From: Chloroflexota bacterium
GTDB lineage: Bacteria; Chloroflexota; Anaerolineae; J102
DNA length: 64,000 nt
Reading direction: 5' to 3'
NCBI GenBank assembly: GCA_029782215.1
Contig: JAKOVD010000011.1
Coordinates: forward strand, 1 to 64,000
Numbering within the stretch: position 1 is the first letter of the stretch; every line of letters begins with the position of its first letter. The notes beneath the pieces were generated by a model. That model searched no databases and was not told the DNA's origin. It saw nothing but the letters and a program-made list of their open reading frames with translations. Shown here piece by piece: positions 25,597-35,300 of this stretch. The translations under genes and the position numbers were made by a program.

Positions 25597-25812
25597 TCAC
25601 TCGTCCGGAAAGGCGTCGCCGGCATCCAACTTGCCGGTCATAAAGGCCGCCAGCGCCGGCCAATCCAGGAAGTAGCGTGTTTCCCCAGCAGGGACAGAAC
25701 GGACCTGAATGCGCAGTTCGTGTTCCACTGCCTCCGGCGCCTCGTACCAGATGCGCACGACAAAGACCTTCGTGTGCGTGACGTAGGCATCGGAGACAGC
25801 ATCGGCGTTCAT
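25597..25812 (-). CDS. Small conserved-looking protein of unknown function (71 aa)
   Basis: The ATG at 25812 is chosen because GAGGAGGT (25817-25824) lies four bases upstream; the frame itself opens at 25860. The product is acidic and soluble, with no signal peptide. Its centre FVVRIWYEAP and the later RSVPAGETRYFLDWPALAAFM look like small Chloroflexota proteins I have seen with a VxHVPSGExRYFxDWxALxxF core, which have no assigned role. It lies between the inactive-looking beta-lactamase paralogue (44 bases upstream) and the two-domain secreted protein (77 bases downstream), so it is probably co-transcribed with them. Confidence 0.7.
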   Translation of the reverse strand: MNADAVSDAYVTHTKVFVVRIWYEAPEAVEHELRIQVRSVPAGETRYFLDWPALAAFMTGKLDAGDAFPDE

Positions 25813-25816
25813 GAGC

Positions 25817-25824
25817 ACCTCCTC
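25817..25824 (-). promoter_or_regulatory. Shine-Dalgarno site that fixes the start of the 71-aa protein
   Basis: GAGGAGGT on the minus strand, four bases before the ATG at 25812. It argues for the short form of the protein over the longer open frame. Confidence 0.6.
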
Positions 25825-25856
25825 AGCGTTGATGGCAGGTTGAGCGCATTGGGCGA

Positions 25857-27065
25857 TCACTTCGTCTCAAACAAGGCCTTGACGATCGGGTCGCCGGCTG
25901 CTTCCGGGAATCCAATCGTTCGATTCATCAGCACGATCACCACCGCCTTGTCGTCAGGGAAGATGCGCAGGTCGCTGCCGTACCCGTCCATCATGCCATC
26001 ATGCCCGGCCATCCGGTGCCCGCTGTAGTCGGCGACCTTCCAGCCGTAGCCGAAGTAAATGGGAGCCCGATAGGTCTCGGAGGGGCCCAGGAGTCCATCG
26101 ACCCGCCGATGCTGCCCAAGAAGCGCCGCCAGAGACTCGGGCGAAATGAGGCTGCCACTGTTGAGCGCCTGGGTGTACCGGTAGAGATCCTCGGTGGAGG
26201 AGTAAAGTCCGTTGGAGGCGTACGGCAGGGAGCCATCGATCTTCGGCGCGACCACCGGGGGAAAGGCGTAGCCGACCGCCAGACCACTGTCGTCATGGGC
26301 GTAGCCCGTGTTCTTCATCCCCAGCGGCGTGAAGATGTGGTCCTGCAGGAACTGCTCGTAGGACTGCCCCGAGACCTGCTCCACGATGTAACCGGCCACG
26401 TCGTAGTTGCCGTTACTGAAGCTGACGGTGGTGCCGGGCGCGAACTTCGGCGATCGTTCCTTCACACGTGCAATCACCTGCGCCGAACTCGAGGGAGTGA
26501 CGTTCGTCTTGCCTTTGTAGCTGAAGTCGGCGAAATCATAGAGGCCGGCAGTGTGCGTCAGAAGGTTTTCGATCGTGATGCCTTGCCACTTCTCCGGGCA
26601 GTCAGGTACGTACTTGCAGACGGAATCCTTGACGTTGAGCTTGCCCTGCTCCTGGAGCATGAGGATGGCCACGGCGGTGAACTGCTTGGTGAGGTCGCCA
26701 ATACGAAAGCGCGTCTGCGGCGTGTTGGGGATCTTTTTGTCCACGTCGGCCATGCCATAGCCTTTGGAAAACAGGACCGACCCGTCCTTGGCGACCAGCA
26801 CGGCGCCCATGAAATCGGTCCCCTGCAGCGGCTGCGCCAACAGGGCGTCGATCTTGGCTGCTTCGGATTCGCCGGTGGCGGCAACAGGCGCTGGGGTCGC
26901 AGTGCTCTGCGGCGCCGGGCTGGTGGCCGTCGGCGCAGGCGGCGCCGTGGGAGGCGGCGCCTCCACGGTCGGCGTGGCGGCCGCTGGCGCGGCTGGCGGC
27001 GCACACGCTGCCAGACCCAACGCCAGACAGATCGCAAAGGTAGTACAAAGCAGCTTGGGGTTCAT
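25857..27065 (-). CDS. Beta-lactamase-fold (class C/serine hydrolase-like) lipoprotein with catalytic Ser and Tyr replaced
   Basis: A 402-residue protein. AGGAG precedes the ATG at 27065, and a lipoprotein signal ends LGLAAC. After a Pro/Ala/Thr linker, residues about 75-400 follow the class C beta-lactamase/PBP-like fold (GFTA-type core LTKQFTAVAILMLQEQGKL, LLTHTAGL, GYIVEQVSG, HRMAGHDG). The nucleophile motif SxxK reads DLTK (Asp124, codon GAC), and the second motif YxN reads FSN (Phe216, codon TTC). In the paralogue just upstream these are Ser and Tyr. The frame is intact and the fold well kept, so it looks like a pseudoenzyme, perhaps a binding or regulatory partner, and not decay. It is the second gene of the operon. 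Confidence 0.85.
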   Translation of the reverse strand: MNPKLLCTTFAICLALGLAACAPPAAPAAATPTVEAPPPTAPPAPTATSPAPQSTATPAPVAATGESEAAKIDALLAQPLQGTDFMGAVLVAKDGSVLFSKGYGMADVDKKIPNTPQTRFRIGDLTKQFTAVAILMLQEQGKLNVKDSVCKYVPDCPEKWQGITIENLLTHTAGLYDFADFSYKGKTNVTPSSSAQVIARVKERSPKFAPGTTVSFSNGNYDVAGYIVEQVSGQSYEQFLQDHIFTPLGMKNTGYAHDDSGLAVGYAFPPVVAPKIDGSLPYASNGLYSSTEDLYRYTQALNSGSLISPESLAALLGQHRRVDGLLGPSETYRAPIYFGYGWKVADYSGHRMAGHDGMMDGYGSDLRIFPDDKAVVIVLMNRTIGFPEAAGDPIVKALFETK

Positions 27066-27134
27066 GTACAACTCTCCTGTCATCCAGGTAGTGAGGTGGT
27101 GAGTAGAGACGGTTGAGCGTGTGAGACAAACCAT

Positions 27135-28391
27135 TCACTTTGCCTCGAACAGCCGTTTGATGATCTCGTCGGTCACGGTCTCTGAGTTGGGCACCTGTCG
27201 GTTCTGCAGGACGACGAGGGTCAGCTTGTCATCAGGAAACATGCGGAGGTCGCTGGCGTAGCCATCGAACAAACCGCTGTGACCGACGATGCGATGCCCG
27301 TTGTACTTGGCCACCCCCCAGCCATAGCCATAGTAGAGCGGCACTGGATAGGTTTCGCTGGCGACTGAGTCCGTACGTACATGCTCCCCAAAAAGGGCAT
27401 CCAACGATTCCTTGGACAGAAGACGGCCGCTGCCGAGCGCCTGGCTATAGGTATAGAGGTCTTCCACAGAAGAGTAGAGTCCACCGGCGGCGTAGGGAAG
27501 GGAGCCATCGATCGGCGACGCCGCAACGGGCGGATAGAGGTAGCCCACCGCCAGGCCGCTGTCATCATGGGCATAGCCCGAGTTCTTCATCCCCAGAGGG
27601 CCAAAGATGTGATCCTGCAGGAACTGCTCGTAGGACATCCCGGAAACCTGTTCCACGATGTATCCGGCGACAATGTAGTTACCGTTGCTGTAAGACCATC
27701 TGTCACCAGGTTTGAATGAGGGCGGCCTTTCCTTGATACGCGCCACCAGCTGCGTCGGGGTCGCAGGCGCGGCGCTTGCCTTTTCCTTGATAACAATGTA
27801 ACTGAAACGGAAATCGTAGAGGCCGGCCGTGTGCGTCAGCAGGTGATGGATGGTGATGGGCTGCCAGCTTTCGGGGCAGTCGGGGATGTACTTGCAGACG
27901 GAATCGGTGACCTTCAGCTTTCCCTGTTCCTGGAGCATGAGGATCGCCACCGCTGTGAACTGCTTGGTGAGCGAGGCAATGCGAAAGCGCGTCTGCGGGG
28001 TGTTGGGGATCTTCTTCTCCACGTCGGCCATGCCGTAGCCTTTGGAAAGCAGAACCGAGCCATCCTTGGCGACCAGCACGGAGCCCATGAAATCTGAGCC
28101 GTGCACCGGCTGCGCCAGCACGGCCTCGATCTTGGCAGTGAGCTCTTCGCCGGGCGCGGAGACGGACGCTGAAGTTGCAGGCGCCGTGGGGGCAGGCGCG
28201 GTCGCGGTGGATTGGGGCAGAGTCGTCGGCGATGGCGCCGGGGTTGGCTTTTCGCTCACCTTCGTCGCCGGCGCCGGTTGGGTGGGCTGCGGCGATGGAG
28301 CGGCTTGGGGCGCAGCACCACAGGCGGCCAGGATCAGAGCCAAAAGCAGGAGAGACAGGTGTCGCATGAGGGATGTCGGGAGGGTGGACAC
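27135..28391 (-). CDS. Beta-lactamase-fold (class C/serine hydrolase-like) lipoprotein, catalytically complete
   Basis: A 418-residue protein if the GTG at 28391 is used, which has AGGAGG five bases upstream. The inner ATG at 28367 has no such site but gives the same lipoprotein signal (LLLLALILAAC). A Pro/Ala/Thr linker leads to the class C/serine-beta-lactamase-like fold (about residues 95-415). The catalytic set is complete: SLTK (Ser140, Lys143), YSN (Tyr234) and GHSG near the end. LLTHTAGL is the family signature. Members include esterases, DD-peptidases and D-aminopeptidases, so real beta-lactam hydrolysis should not be assumed. It is the first gene of a four-gene operon and is followed by a paralogue lacking the catalytic residues. 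Confidence 0.88.
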   Translation of the reverse strand: MSTLPTSLMRHLSLLLLALILAACGAAPQAAPSPQPTQPAPATKVSEKPTPAPSPTTLPQSTATAPAPTAPATSASVSAPGEELTAKIEAVLAQPVHGSDFMGSVLVAKDGSVLLSKGYGMADVEKKIPNTPQTRFRIASLTKQFTAVAILMLQEQGKLKVTDSVCKYIPDCPESWQPITIHHLLTHTAGLYDFRFSYIVIKEKASAAPATPTQLVARIKERPPSFKPGDRWSYSNGNYIVAGYIVEQVSGMSYEQFLQDHIFGPLGMKNSGYAHDDSGLAVGYLYPPVAASPIDGSLPYAAGGLYSSVEDLYTYSQALGSGRLLSKESLDALFGEHVRTDSVASETYPVPLYYGYGWGVAKYNGHRIVGHSGLFDGYASDLRMFPDDKLTLVVLQNRQVPNSETVTDEIIKRLFEAK

Positions 28392-28396
28392 AAGAG

Positions 28397-28402
28397 CCTC
28401 CT
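28397..28402 (-). promoter_or_regulatory. Shine-Dalgarno site supporting a GTG start
   Basis: AGGAGG on the minus strand, five bases before the GTG at 28391. It favours GTG over the ATG 24 bases further in, which is preceded by pyrimidine-rich sequence. Confidence 0.6.
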
Positions 28403-28543
28403 GAAGTAGGAGTACAGAGCCGGTCGGCGAACGTGAACGCATGGGTTTGGCGGGTACGAGACGGAACCCTGACTTGGCCGGCGGTTCCACCAGCTTTGTG
28501 GCGGTTCGGCCGGACTTACATTCGTGCCTGCGGGAATGGTTGC

Positions 28544-28578
28544 AGCATATCGGAGGGCGCGTTCTAAGAGCGTTCTAA
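28544..28578 (-). promoter_or_regulatory. 11-bp-period direct repeat and -10-like box (SARP/BTAD-type operator)
   Basis: On the minus strand TTAGAACGC occurs twice (28570-28578, then 28559-28567) with a two-base gap, so an exact period of 11 bases. Nine bases further is TATGCT (28544-28549), a four-of-six match to a -10 box. Looser copies (GTTCT at 28593, TGAACGC at 28597, AGAACGC at 28626) surround it. SARP-family wHTH proteins bind heptamer direct repeats of 11-base period placed about 8 bases before the -10. A BTAD regulator gene ends just upstream, at 28712. The rest of 28392-28711 holds the leader of the beta-lactamase-like operon, with no gene. Confidence 0.5.
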
Positions 28579-28711
28579 ATGAGCGGTTTCCTGTTCTGAA
28601 CGCGGCCATTTTTCGATCCTTTGACAGAACGCTTCCCCAACCTGCTCCATCCCCCATCCCAATCCGCGCTCCGGCCCGCGCCCGAGCTATGCGGTTGTCG
28701 CCTTTGGATGT

Positions 28712-31700
28712 CTAGCGGAGTGCCCGCAGCTCGTCCAGCACCTGCGCAGCCGTTGTCAGGTCGTAGGAGTCGAAGCCTTCCGTGAACCTCTCGTAGACGC
28801 CTGCCAGCAGCTCAAACCCCTCACCGTGCCGGCCCTGCTGCTGGCGCAGGCGCGCCAGGCCCACGGCGGCGCGCAGCTCGGAAACCGTGGCGCTCAGTTC
28901 CCCGGCCAGGGCGAGCGCCGCCTGGTAGCACTCCTCAGCTTGGGCATCCGGCGCGCCCAGGGCCCGCAAGGCATCACCCTTCAGAGTCCACAGGTCCGGT
29001 GCGCAGAGCACGTTGCGCGTCCGCTGGAATTCGCGGATGCTTTCGTCGGCAACCCGGATGGCATCTTGATAAGCACCCGTTGACACATAGGCTTCCGCAA
29101 GCATGGCTGAGAAATGGCTGTGCCGAAGGCGTTCACCGTAGAGCACGCTCTCACTGAGCGCCTTTTCGATCAGCGAGATTCCCTCCGCCGCCTGGCCCTG
29201 GAGGGCGAGGCTCCATCCCAGCACCGCTTCGCCGAGGGTCTCCGCCAGGCGGCTGGCTATGTCCCGGCTCACCTGCACGGCCATTGTCGCAACAAGCCTC
29301 GCCTGCTGCGGGTCGTGAAGCAAGTGGAGACTGAGGGCAACATGTCCGTAGAGATCGGCGAGATTGAACACATAGAGCAACTGTTGACCATGCGTCAGGG
29401 CGGCTGCGACCGTGCGGCGCGCCTGGTCGAAGCGGCCGAGGCTGATCTGCCCCATCGCCATGAGGGTCAGGGCACAGCTTGCGGCATCGTGCGCACCGTA
29501 GTGAATGCTCAACACCTCGTGTGCCTTGGCATCGTACAGTGCAAGGCCCTGCTCCATGTGCCAGATCGCCTTGTCGTACTCGCCCATGAAGAAGTAGGGG
29601 CCCCAGGCGGCGTGATGGGCTTCAACCCACAACCCCGGTTCGTCGAGCTCCCCGGCGATCTGCAGGCATTGCCGCGCTAGATCAAGGCTTTCGGCAAGGT
29701 CCCCACGATACAGCGCCACCTCGTGCAGTCCCCACAGCGCCGTGTACAGATGGGGTGCGTGCGGGACCTGCCGGCACAGTTCCAGGGCACGGTGATAGGC
29801 GACCGCGACTTCCTCGCCGAGATAGTCCGTCATGGCCGCCCAGGACGTGCCGAGCGCTAGCTGCAGATCGAGCTCAAGCTCGATCGTGGCGCCCGATGGC
29901 GGCAGGGAGCGCAAGAGACTCAAGGCATGAGTGAGCAATGCAATCACCTCCTGGTGCGCAAAAACTCCGGCAGCGCTGGCCGCCGCGACCAGGAGATAGC
30001 GAACTGCCAGTTCCGGCCGGCCGGCATGCTCGTAGTGATGGGCCAGTTGGGCGCTGACCTGCGTCGTATCATGGGCGTAGAGCGTCTCCAGCGCCTTCGC
30101 CAGGCGGGCATGCACTAACCGCCGCCTCGCCGCGCTCAGCTCGCCATAAGCGACATCACGTAGAAGGTCGTGGCTGAAGTCGTAGGCGTTCCCGCGCTGC
30201 TCGCGCACGATGCGCCGCCGCCAGAGCTCATCCAGGCTGTGCACCACCGTGTCCTCATCCTGGTCGCTCGCCAGCGCCAGAACTTCGTAGGCAAAGGAGC
30301 GCCCCGTTGCCGCCGCCAGGCCCGCCAGGTCGCGCGCGGCCGCTGAGAGCTGCGCCAGCCGCGCCCGGATCACAGCGTGGACGCGGGGCGCCAGGGAGGT
30401 GGATGGCAGCGCTGCAAGGTCAAACGTCGCAGGCAGGGAAGAACGGACCGTCTCGACGATGAAGAGCGGGTTTCCTTCCGTGACGCGATGGATGGCGGCC
30501 GCCGCCGCGGCGGCAAGCGGATGATCGGCCGCCTGCGCCGCCAGCTCGGCGGTTTCAACCGCGCTTAGGGGCGCCAGCGCCAGCTCGGTCAGGCGATCGC
30601 GGCGCCGCAGATCGAGCAGCAGCCGCGCGACCGGGTGGTCCTCGTCGATCTCTTCCGGCCGCAGGGTTGCCAGCACAAGCAGGTGCGCCGGCGCTCTCCC
30701 TCTTACGGCTCCGTGGCCGTCAGGACGCAACAGAAAATGCAGCCAGGCGATGGAGTCGCCGTCGAACCACTGCAGGTCGTCGAACAGCAGGAGCAACGGC
30801 CCGCCGGCCTCCAGAATGACCCGATCGATGGCATCGTACAGCCGCTGCACCTGCAGGCGCTCAGTCAGAGGTTCCGGGCGCGGCAGTCGGGGATCTTCGT
30901 CAAGCAGCTCAGGGAGCAGGCGCGCCAGCTCGGTACGCCAGACCGCCGCCAATCGTTTCAGAGAAGGCTGCAGGGCTTCGCCCCTCAGCAGGTCCACCAC
31001 TGGCGCGTAGGCCAGGCTGCCGCCCTCAGCATAGGCGCGTGTGGCCGCAGTCGTGATTCCCTGCTGCTGCGCCCAATGCAGCAGTTCTTCGGCCAGCCGT
31101 GTCTTGCCGATGCCAGGCTCGCCAGCCAGGCAGACAAACTGGCTGCTGCCGCGGCGCACCAGGCGCCAGCGCTCCTGCAGCACCTGCCACTCACCCTGCC
31201 GCCCCACCAGCGGCGCCGCCGCCGGCGACGCTGGGGCCAGTGCGCCGCGGCGCTCAAGGTCGAGAAGCTGCTCGTAGGTGTCCCGGGTGGCCGTCCCCGG
31301 TGGGACGCCCAGCTCCCGCTCCAGCGTGCTCACACAGGTGTGATACACCCTCAGCGCCGCCCCGCGTTCGCCGTTGAGGGCATGAAGCCGCATCAGCCGC
31401 CGGTAGGTCGCCTCATGCAGCGGGTCGTTCCTGAGCAGGCGCTCGGCATAGGCGATGGCGGCAGGGTAGTCTCGCCGCTGTTCCAGCAAGATGACCAGCC
31501 GCTCCAGCGCATCCAGAAAGGCCTGCAGCAGGCGCGCCCGCTCGACCAGAAGCCATTCGTCATAGCAGCCTGGCAGGAGATCACCGCCGTACGCGGCGAT
31601 GCCCCGTTCCAGCGCTGCGATGGCGTCGCTGCCCTCTCCCTGGGAAGCTGCCAGACCGGCTTCGAAGTCCAGTACGTCCAGGCTGGTCGCTCCCTCGCTG

Positions 31701-31981
31701 CGCCACCGCACCGTCTTGTCGGTGATGTCCAGGTAGCTGCCCGCATCAGGCAGACGGGAGCGCAGGGTATGCAGAAGCTGCCGCAGGTTCGTCTGCGCCT
31801 GCGCATCGGTCGTGTCCGGCCAGAACAGGAAGGCGATCTGTTGGCGCGACTGTGGCGCTTCACGGTGCAGGAGCAGATAGGTGATGAGCGCCTGCAGGCG
31901 CGCCGTGTGAAGCCCCTTGAGTTCTGTGCCGCCATATTCAAGGCTGAAGCTGCCAAGCAAACGAATGGCAAGTCGTGGCAT
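28712..31981 (-). CDS. BTAD-type transcriptional regulator with AAA/NACHT-like ATPase and TPR sensor
   Basis: A 1089-residue protein. Residues about 1-95 form an OmpR/SARP-like winged helix (IRLLGSF, then SRQQIAFLFWPDTTD and NLRQLLHTLRSRL). Residues about 100-245 form a BTAD domain (GDLLPGCYDEWLLVER, LLRNDPLHEATYRRLMRLH). Residues about 255-500 are a signalling ATPase with Walker A GEPGIGKTRL (about 290) and Walker B LLLLFDDLQW (about 397). The remaining ~590 residues are helical, TPR-like repeats. There is no LuxR-type C-terminal helix-turn-helix. Such regulators activate target promoters after ligand or protein binding. Candidate targets are the operon to its left (28391 leftwards), the divergent paralogue, or itself. 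GAGGGAG lies very close to the ATG. Confidence 0.87.
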   Translation of the reverse strand: MPRLAIRLLGSFSLEYGGTELKGLHTARLQALITYLLLHREAPQSRQQIAFLFWPDTTDAQAQTNLRQLLHTLRSRLPDAGSYLDITDKTVRWRSEGATSLDVLDFEAGLAASQGEGSDAIAALERGIAAYGGDLLPGCYDEWLLVERARLLQAFLDALERLVILLEQRRDYPAAIAYAERLLRNDPLHEATYRRLMRLHALNGERGAALRVYHTCVSTLERELGVPPGTATRDTYEQLLDLERRGALAPASPAAAPLVGRQGEWQVLQERWRLVRRGSSQFVCLAGEPGIGKTRLAEELLHWAQQQGITTAATRAYAEGGSLAYAPVVDLLRGEALQPSLKRLAAVWRTELARLLPELLDEDPRLPRPEPLTERLQVQRLYDAIDRVILEAGGPLLLLFDDLQWFDGDSIAWLHFLLRPDGHGAVRGRAPAHLLVLATLRPEEIDEDHPVARLLLDLRRRDRLTELALAPLSAVETAELAAQAADHPLAAAAAAAIHRVTEGNPLFIVETVRSSLPATFDLAALPSTSLAPRVHAVIRARLAQLSAAARDLAGLAAATGRSFAYEVLALASDQDEDTVVHSLDELWRRRIVREQRGNAYDFSHDLLRDVAYGELSAARRRLVHARLAKALETLYAHDTTQVSAQLAHHYEHAGRPELAVRYLLVAAASAAGVFAHQEVIALLTHALSLLRSLPPSGATIELELDLQLALGTSWAAMTDYLGEEVAVAYHRALELCRQVPHAPHLYTALWGLHEVALYRGDLAESLDLARQCLQIAGELDEPGLWVEAHHAAWGPYFFMGEYDKAIWHMEQGLALYDAKAHEVLSIHYGAHDAASCALTLMAMGQISLGRFDQARRTVAAALTHGQQLLYVFNLADLYGHVALSLHLLHDPQQARLVATMAVQVSRDIASRLAETLGEAVLGWSLALQGQAAEGISLIEKALSESVLYGERLRHSHFSAMLAEAYVSTGAYQDAIRVADESIREFQRTRNVLCAPDLWTLKGDALRALGAPDAQAEECYQAALALAGELSATVSELRAAVGLARLRQQQGRHGEGFELLAGVYERFTEGFDSYDLTTAAQVLDELRALR

Positions 31982-32342
31982 GCTCCCTCAGCAATGTGCG
32001 GGTGCGCGTACAACCGGGAAGACCGGCTTGCTCCGAGGGGCGGCTCGAACACAGCCATCTTCCAGATCTGCGTGGATATTCTACCATCAAGCATACTTCG
32101 CGGCATCCTCCACATTGCGGCCCCTACACTTTGGATCAATAATTCTGCATTCATCACGCAAAGCCGGATCAACCCGCTCGTGACACGCCAAATGAAAAGG
32201 GGTCTGCTGCTTGTGCAGCGGCGAGCGTGACACGACGGGGCGCCTACCTGCAAAAGAATTGAACCTTCGTTTCCGGTCCCCCCTGCGGGCGGGACCGACT
32301 GCTCGCCGTATCGCCCGTCGAAAGCAGGAGGTAGAGACCGGT
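31982..32342. other. Divergent promoter region between the two BTAD regulators
   Basis: This 361-base gap between divergent starts must hold promoters for both. There is an A+T-rich centre (about 32125-32160). CGTGACACG is duplicated at 32179-32187 and 32226-32234 (47 bases apart). A hairpin in the rightward leader pairs CGGTCCC 32274-32280 with GGGACCG 32291-32297. An AGGAGG lies at about 32326. No -35/-10 pair is convincing enough to call and no gene is visible. Confidence 0.45.
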
Positions 32343-35300
32343 ATGCCGGCTGCGCTGCGCATCCGCCTATTCGGTGAGTTCAGCACCGCACTTGACTATC
32401 GGAGCGTCAGTGGGTTGGGCAGCACGCGCCTCCAGGCCCTGCTTGCCTATCTCGTCCTGAACAGGGACGCAGCGCCCTCGCGCCAGCAATTGGCGTTCCT
32501 GTTCTGGCCTGAGACAACAGATGGACAGGCACAGACCAATCTGCGCCAGCTCCTGCATACGCTGCGCCGCCGTCTTCCCGGCATCGACGACTATCTGCAG
32601 ATCGACGAACGTTCCATCTACTGGCGGCCCGGGGCGCCGGTCTGGTTTGACATCGCCGCGTTTGAAGCGGCCGTAGATCGCGCCAGAGTGAACAGCGGCA
32701 CGGAGCGTTTAGCGGCACTGGACGAGGCGTCCGCGCTGGCGCGCGGCGAGCTGCTGCCGGATTGTTATGACAACTGGATTCTTTTCGAACGCGAACGTCT
32801 CACGCAGCAGCGTCTCTGGGTCCTGCAAGAGGGGATGCAACTCCTTGAAGAGCGGCGGGATTATCCCCAGGCCATTGAGTGGGCGCGGCGGCTGCTGGCG
32901 GCCGATCCCCTTCACGAAGCCACTTATCGCCGGCTGATGCGACTGCATGTGCTCAACAATGACCGCGTGGCAGCGCTGCGCACCTACCACACATGCGCGG
33001 CGCAGCTAGAGCAGGAGCTGGGCGTGGCCCCAAGCGCCGCCACCCGAGAGGTCTACGAGCGCCTTCTCAGCGCGCCGGGCGGCGAGCCGCAATCACCCTC
33101 ACGCGAGAGTCGCCTGACCCTGGTTGGCCGCCAACAGGAGTGGGCTACCCTGCAGGCGGCCTGGCGCGCTGCCAATCGTGGTGCCGTGCGTTGTGTGTTC
33201 CTCAGCGGTGAGGCGGGAATCGGGAAGACCCGGCTCATCGAAGAAGTGATGATCTGGGCAGGACAGCAGGGCATCCCCGCCGGTCTGGCGCGAGCCTACG
33301 CCGCTGGCGGTGATCTGGCGTATGGCGCTCTCGTGGATTGCCTGCGCAGCGAGGCGGTGGCGCCGCTGGTGCGGCGGCTCGAAACCCCCTGGCGAATGGA
33401 GTTGGGGCGCCTGCTGCCGGAACTGAGTGTCGAAGACCCCACGCTTCCACATCCTTCGCCGCTCACAGAACGCTGGCAGGTTCAGCGATTGCTCGAGGCG
33501 CTGAGCCGCGTCTTTGCCAGCCCCAGCCGGCCGTTTGTTTTGGCGCTCGACGACATGCAGTGGTATGCCGCCGAGACCCTGGAATGGCTCTCCTTTCTCG
33601 TACGCTTCCAGCCGCGTGCACGATTGTTGGTCATCGGCGCCTTTCGCAGCGACGATATCGACCCGGACCATCCGCTGACGCGCTTGCTGCTGGACCTGCG
33701 CAGCGCCGGCCTCCTGGCGGAGCTTCCTGTCGCCGCTCTCTCAAGGCCGGAGACCGCCGCCCTCGCCAGCCAGGTGAGCAGCTCCAGGCTCGACGAGGAC
33801 AGCATCCTCGCCCTGCACCGCTTCACCGAGGGCAATCCCTTGTTTGTGGTCGAGACACTGCGCGCCGCCCACCCGGTCGCAGGCATGGCGCCGGCAATGA
33901 CACCGGAGGGCTCTGGTCTGCCCAACCTGCCGCCGCGCATTCAGTCGGTGATCCAGACCCGTCTGGCCCGCCTGTCGCCTGCGGCCCATGATCTGGCGGC
34001 CCTGGCGGCGACGATCGGACGCGCTTTCACCTTCGACGTCCTCCTGCAGGCCAGCGCACAAGACGAGGACCCGATCGCCCGCAGCCTGGACGAGCTCTGG
34101 CAGCGACGCATCGTCGTGGAGAAAGGCGCCACAGCCTACGACTTCAGCCATGACCGTATCCGCGACGTAGCCTACGCCGAAATCAACCCGGCGCGCAGGC
34201 GTCTGTTCCATCGCCGGGTGGCAAACGCCCTGGTGGGCGTGCAATCGGCCGATGGTGGCGCCAGCAGCGCAGTGATCGCCATGCACTTCCAGCGGGCCGG
34301 CGACCTGCAGCAGGCCGTGGTCTACTACCAGGCCGCAGCCGAGGCCGCACTCCGCCTCTTTGCCTACCGGGACGCCATCGCCATGCTGGAGGACGGTCTG
34401 GCAGTGGCGCGCCAGTTGCCGGGAGGTCTTGCGGAGCGCGGTCTTGAGCTGGAGCTGCAGATGAAGGTTGCTGCCGCCTGGGCTGCTATCACCAGCTTCC
34501 TGGGCACCGAAGCCGAGACCGCCTACCTCAGAGCGTTGGAACTTTGCGACCTGGTGGGCCACACACGCCACCGTTTTGCGGTGCTTTGGGGTCTGCACGA
34601 GATCAAGCTTTACAGGGTGGAATACGAGGAGAGCCTGGCGCTGGGCCTGCAGTGCCTTGACATCGCCACGGAGCTGGGTGATGTCGATCTGGTGCTGGAG
34701 GGGCAGCACGCCGTTTGGGGTCCCTACTTCTTCATGGGCGACTATACACACGCTTTCGCGCACATGCAGGCCGGCCTGGCCCTGTACGACAGGGCGCAGC
34801 ACGAGCGCCTGAGCATCGACTTCGGCGTGCATGATTCCGCCTCCTGTGCGCTGTACGAGGGGGCGCTGGCGCTCTGGAACATGGGGCTTCTCGACCAGGC
34901 GCGGGAGCGCGAAGCCCGGTCCATCTCCCTGGCGCACAAGCTGAGCCTCCCCGCCAATGTTGCCGACGCTTTCAGCTATGCCGCCCTTTTCTACCAGCTC
35001 CTGGCCGACCCCTTGCAGGTCGAACGCTTCGCTGCGCCTGCTCTGCAGATCAGCGAGGAGAAAGGCTATCCCTTCACGAAGATCCTCAGCGCCGTGCCCC
35101 TGGGTTGGAGCCGTGCCAGGCAGGGCCGGATGAGCGAGGGCCTGGCCCTGGCGCTCGGGGGCCTCAACGATGCCCGCGCCCTGGACATGCGGCTGCACTA
35201 CAGCCACCTGTCCGCGATGACGGCCGAAGTGCTGATCGCCGCCGGCAGACACGGAGAGGCCCTGGCCCTCCTGGAGGAGGCCATCGATCGTTTTGAAACG

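Noticed and set aside
27135..28391. Calling the gene an antibiotic-resistance beta-lactamase
   Set aside because: The SxxK/YxN/HxG set is shared with esterases, DD-peptidases and other hydrolases of the same fold, and nothing in the sequence distinguishes them.
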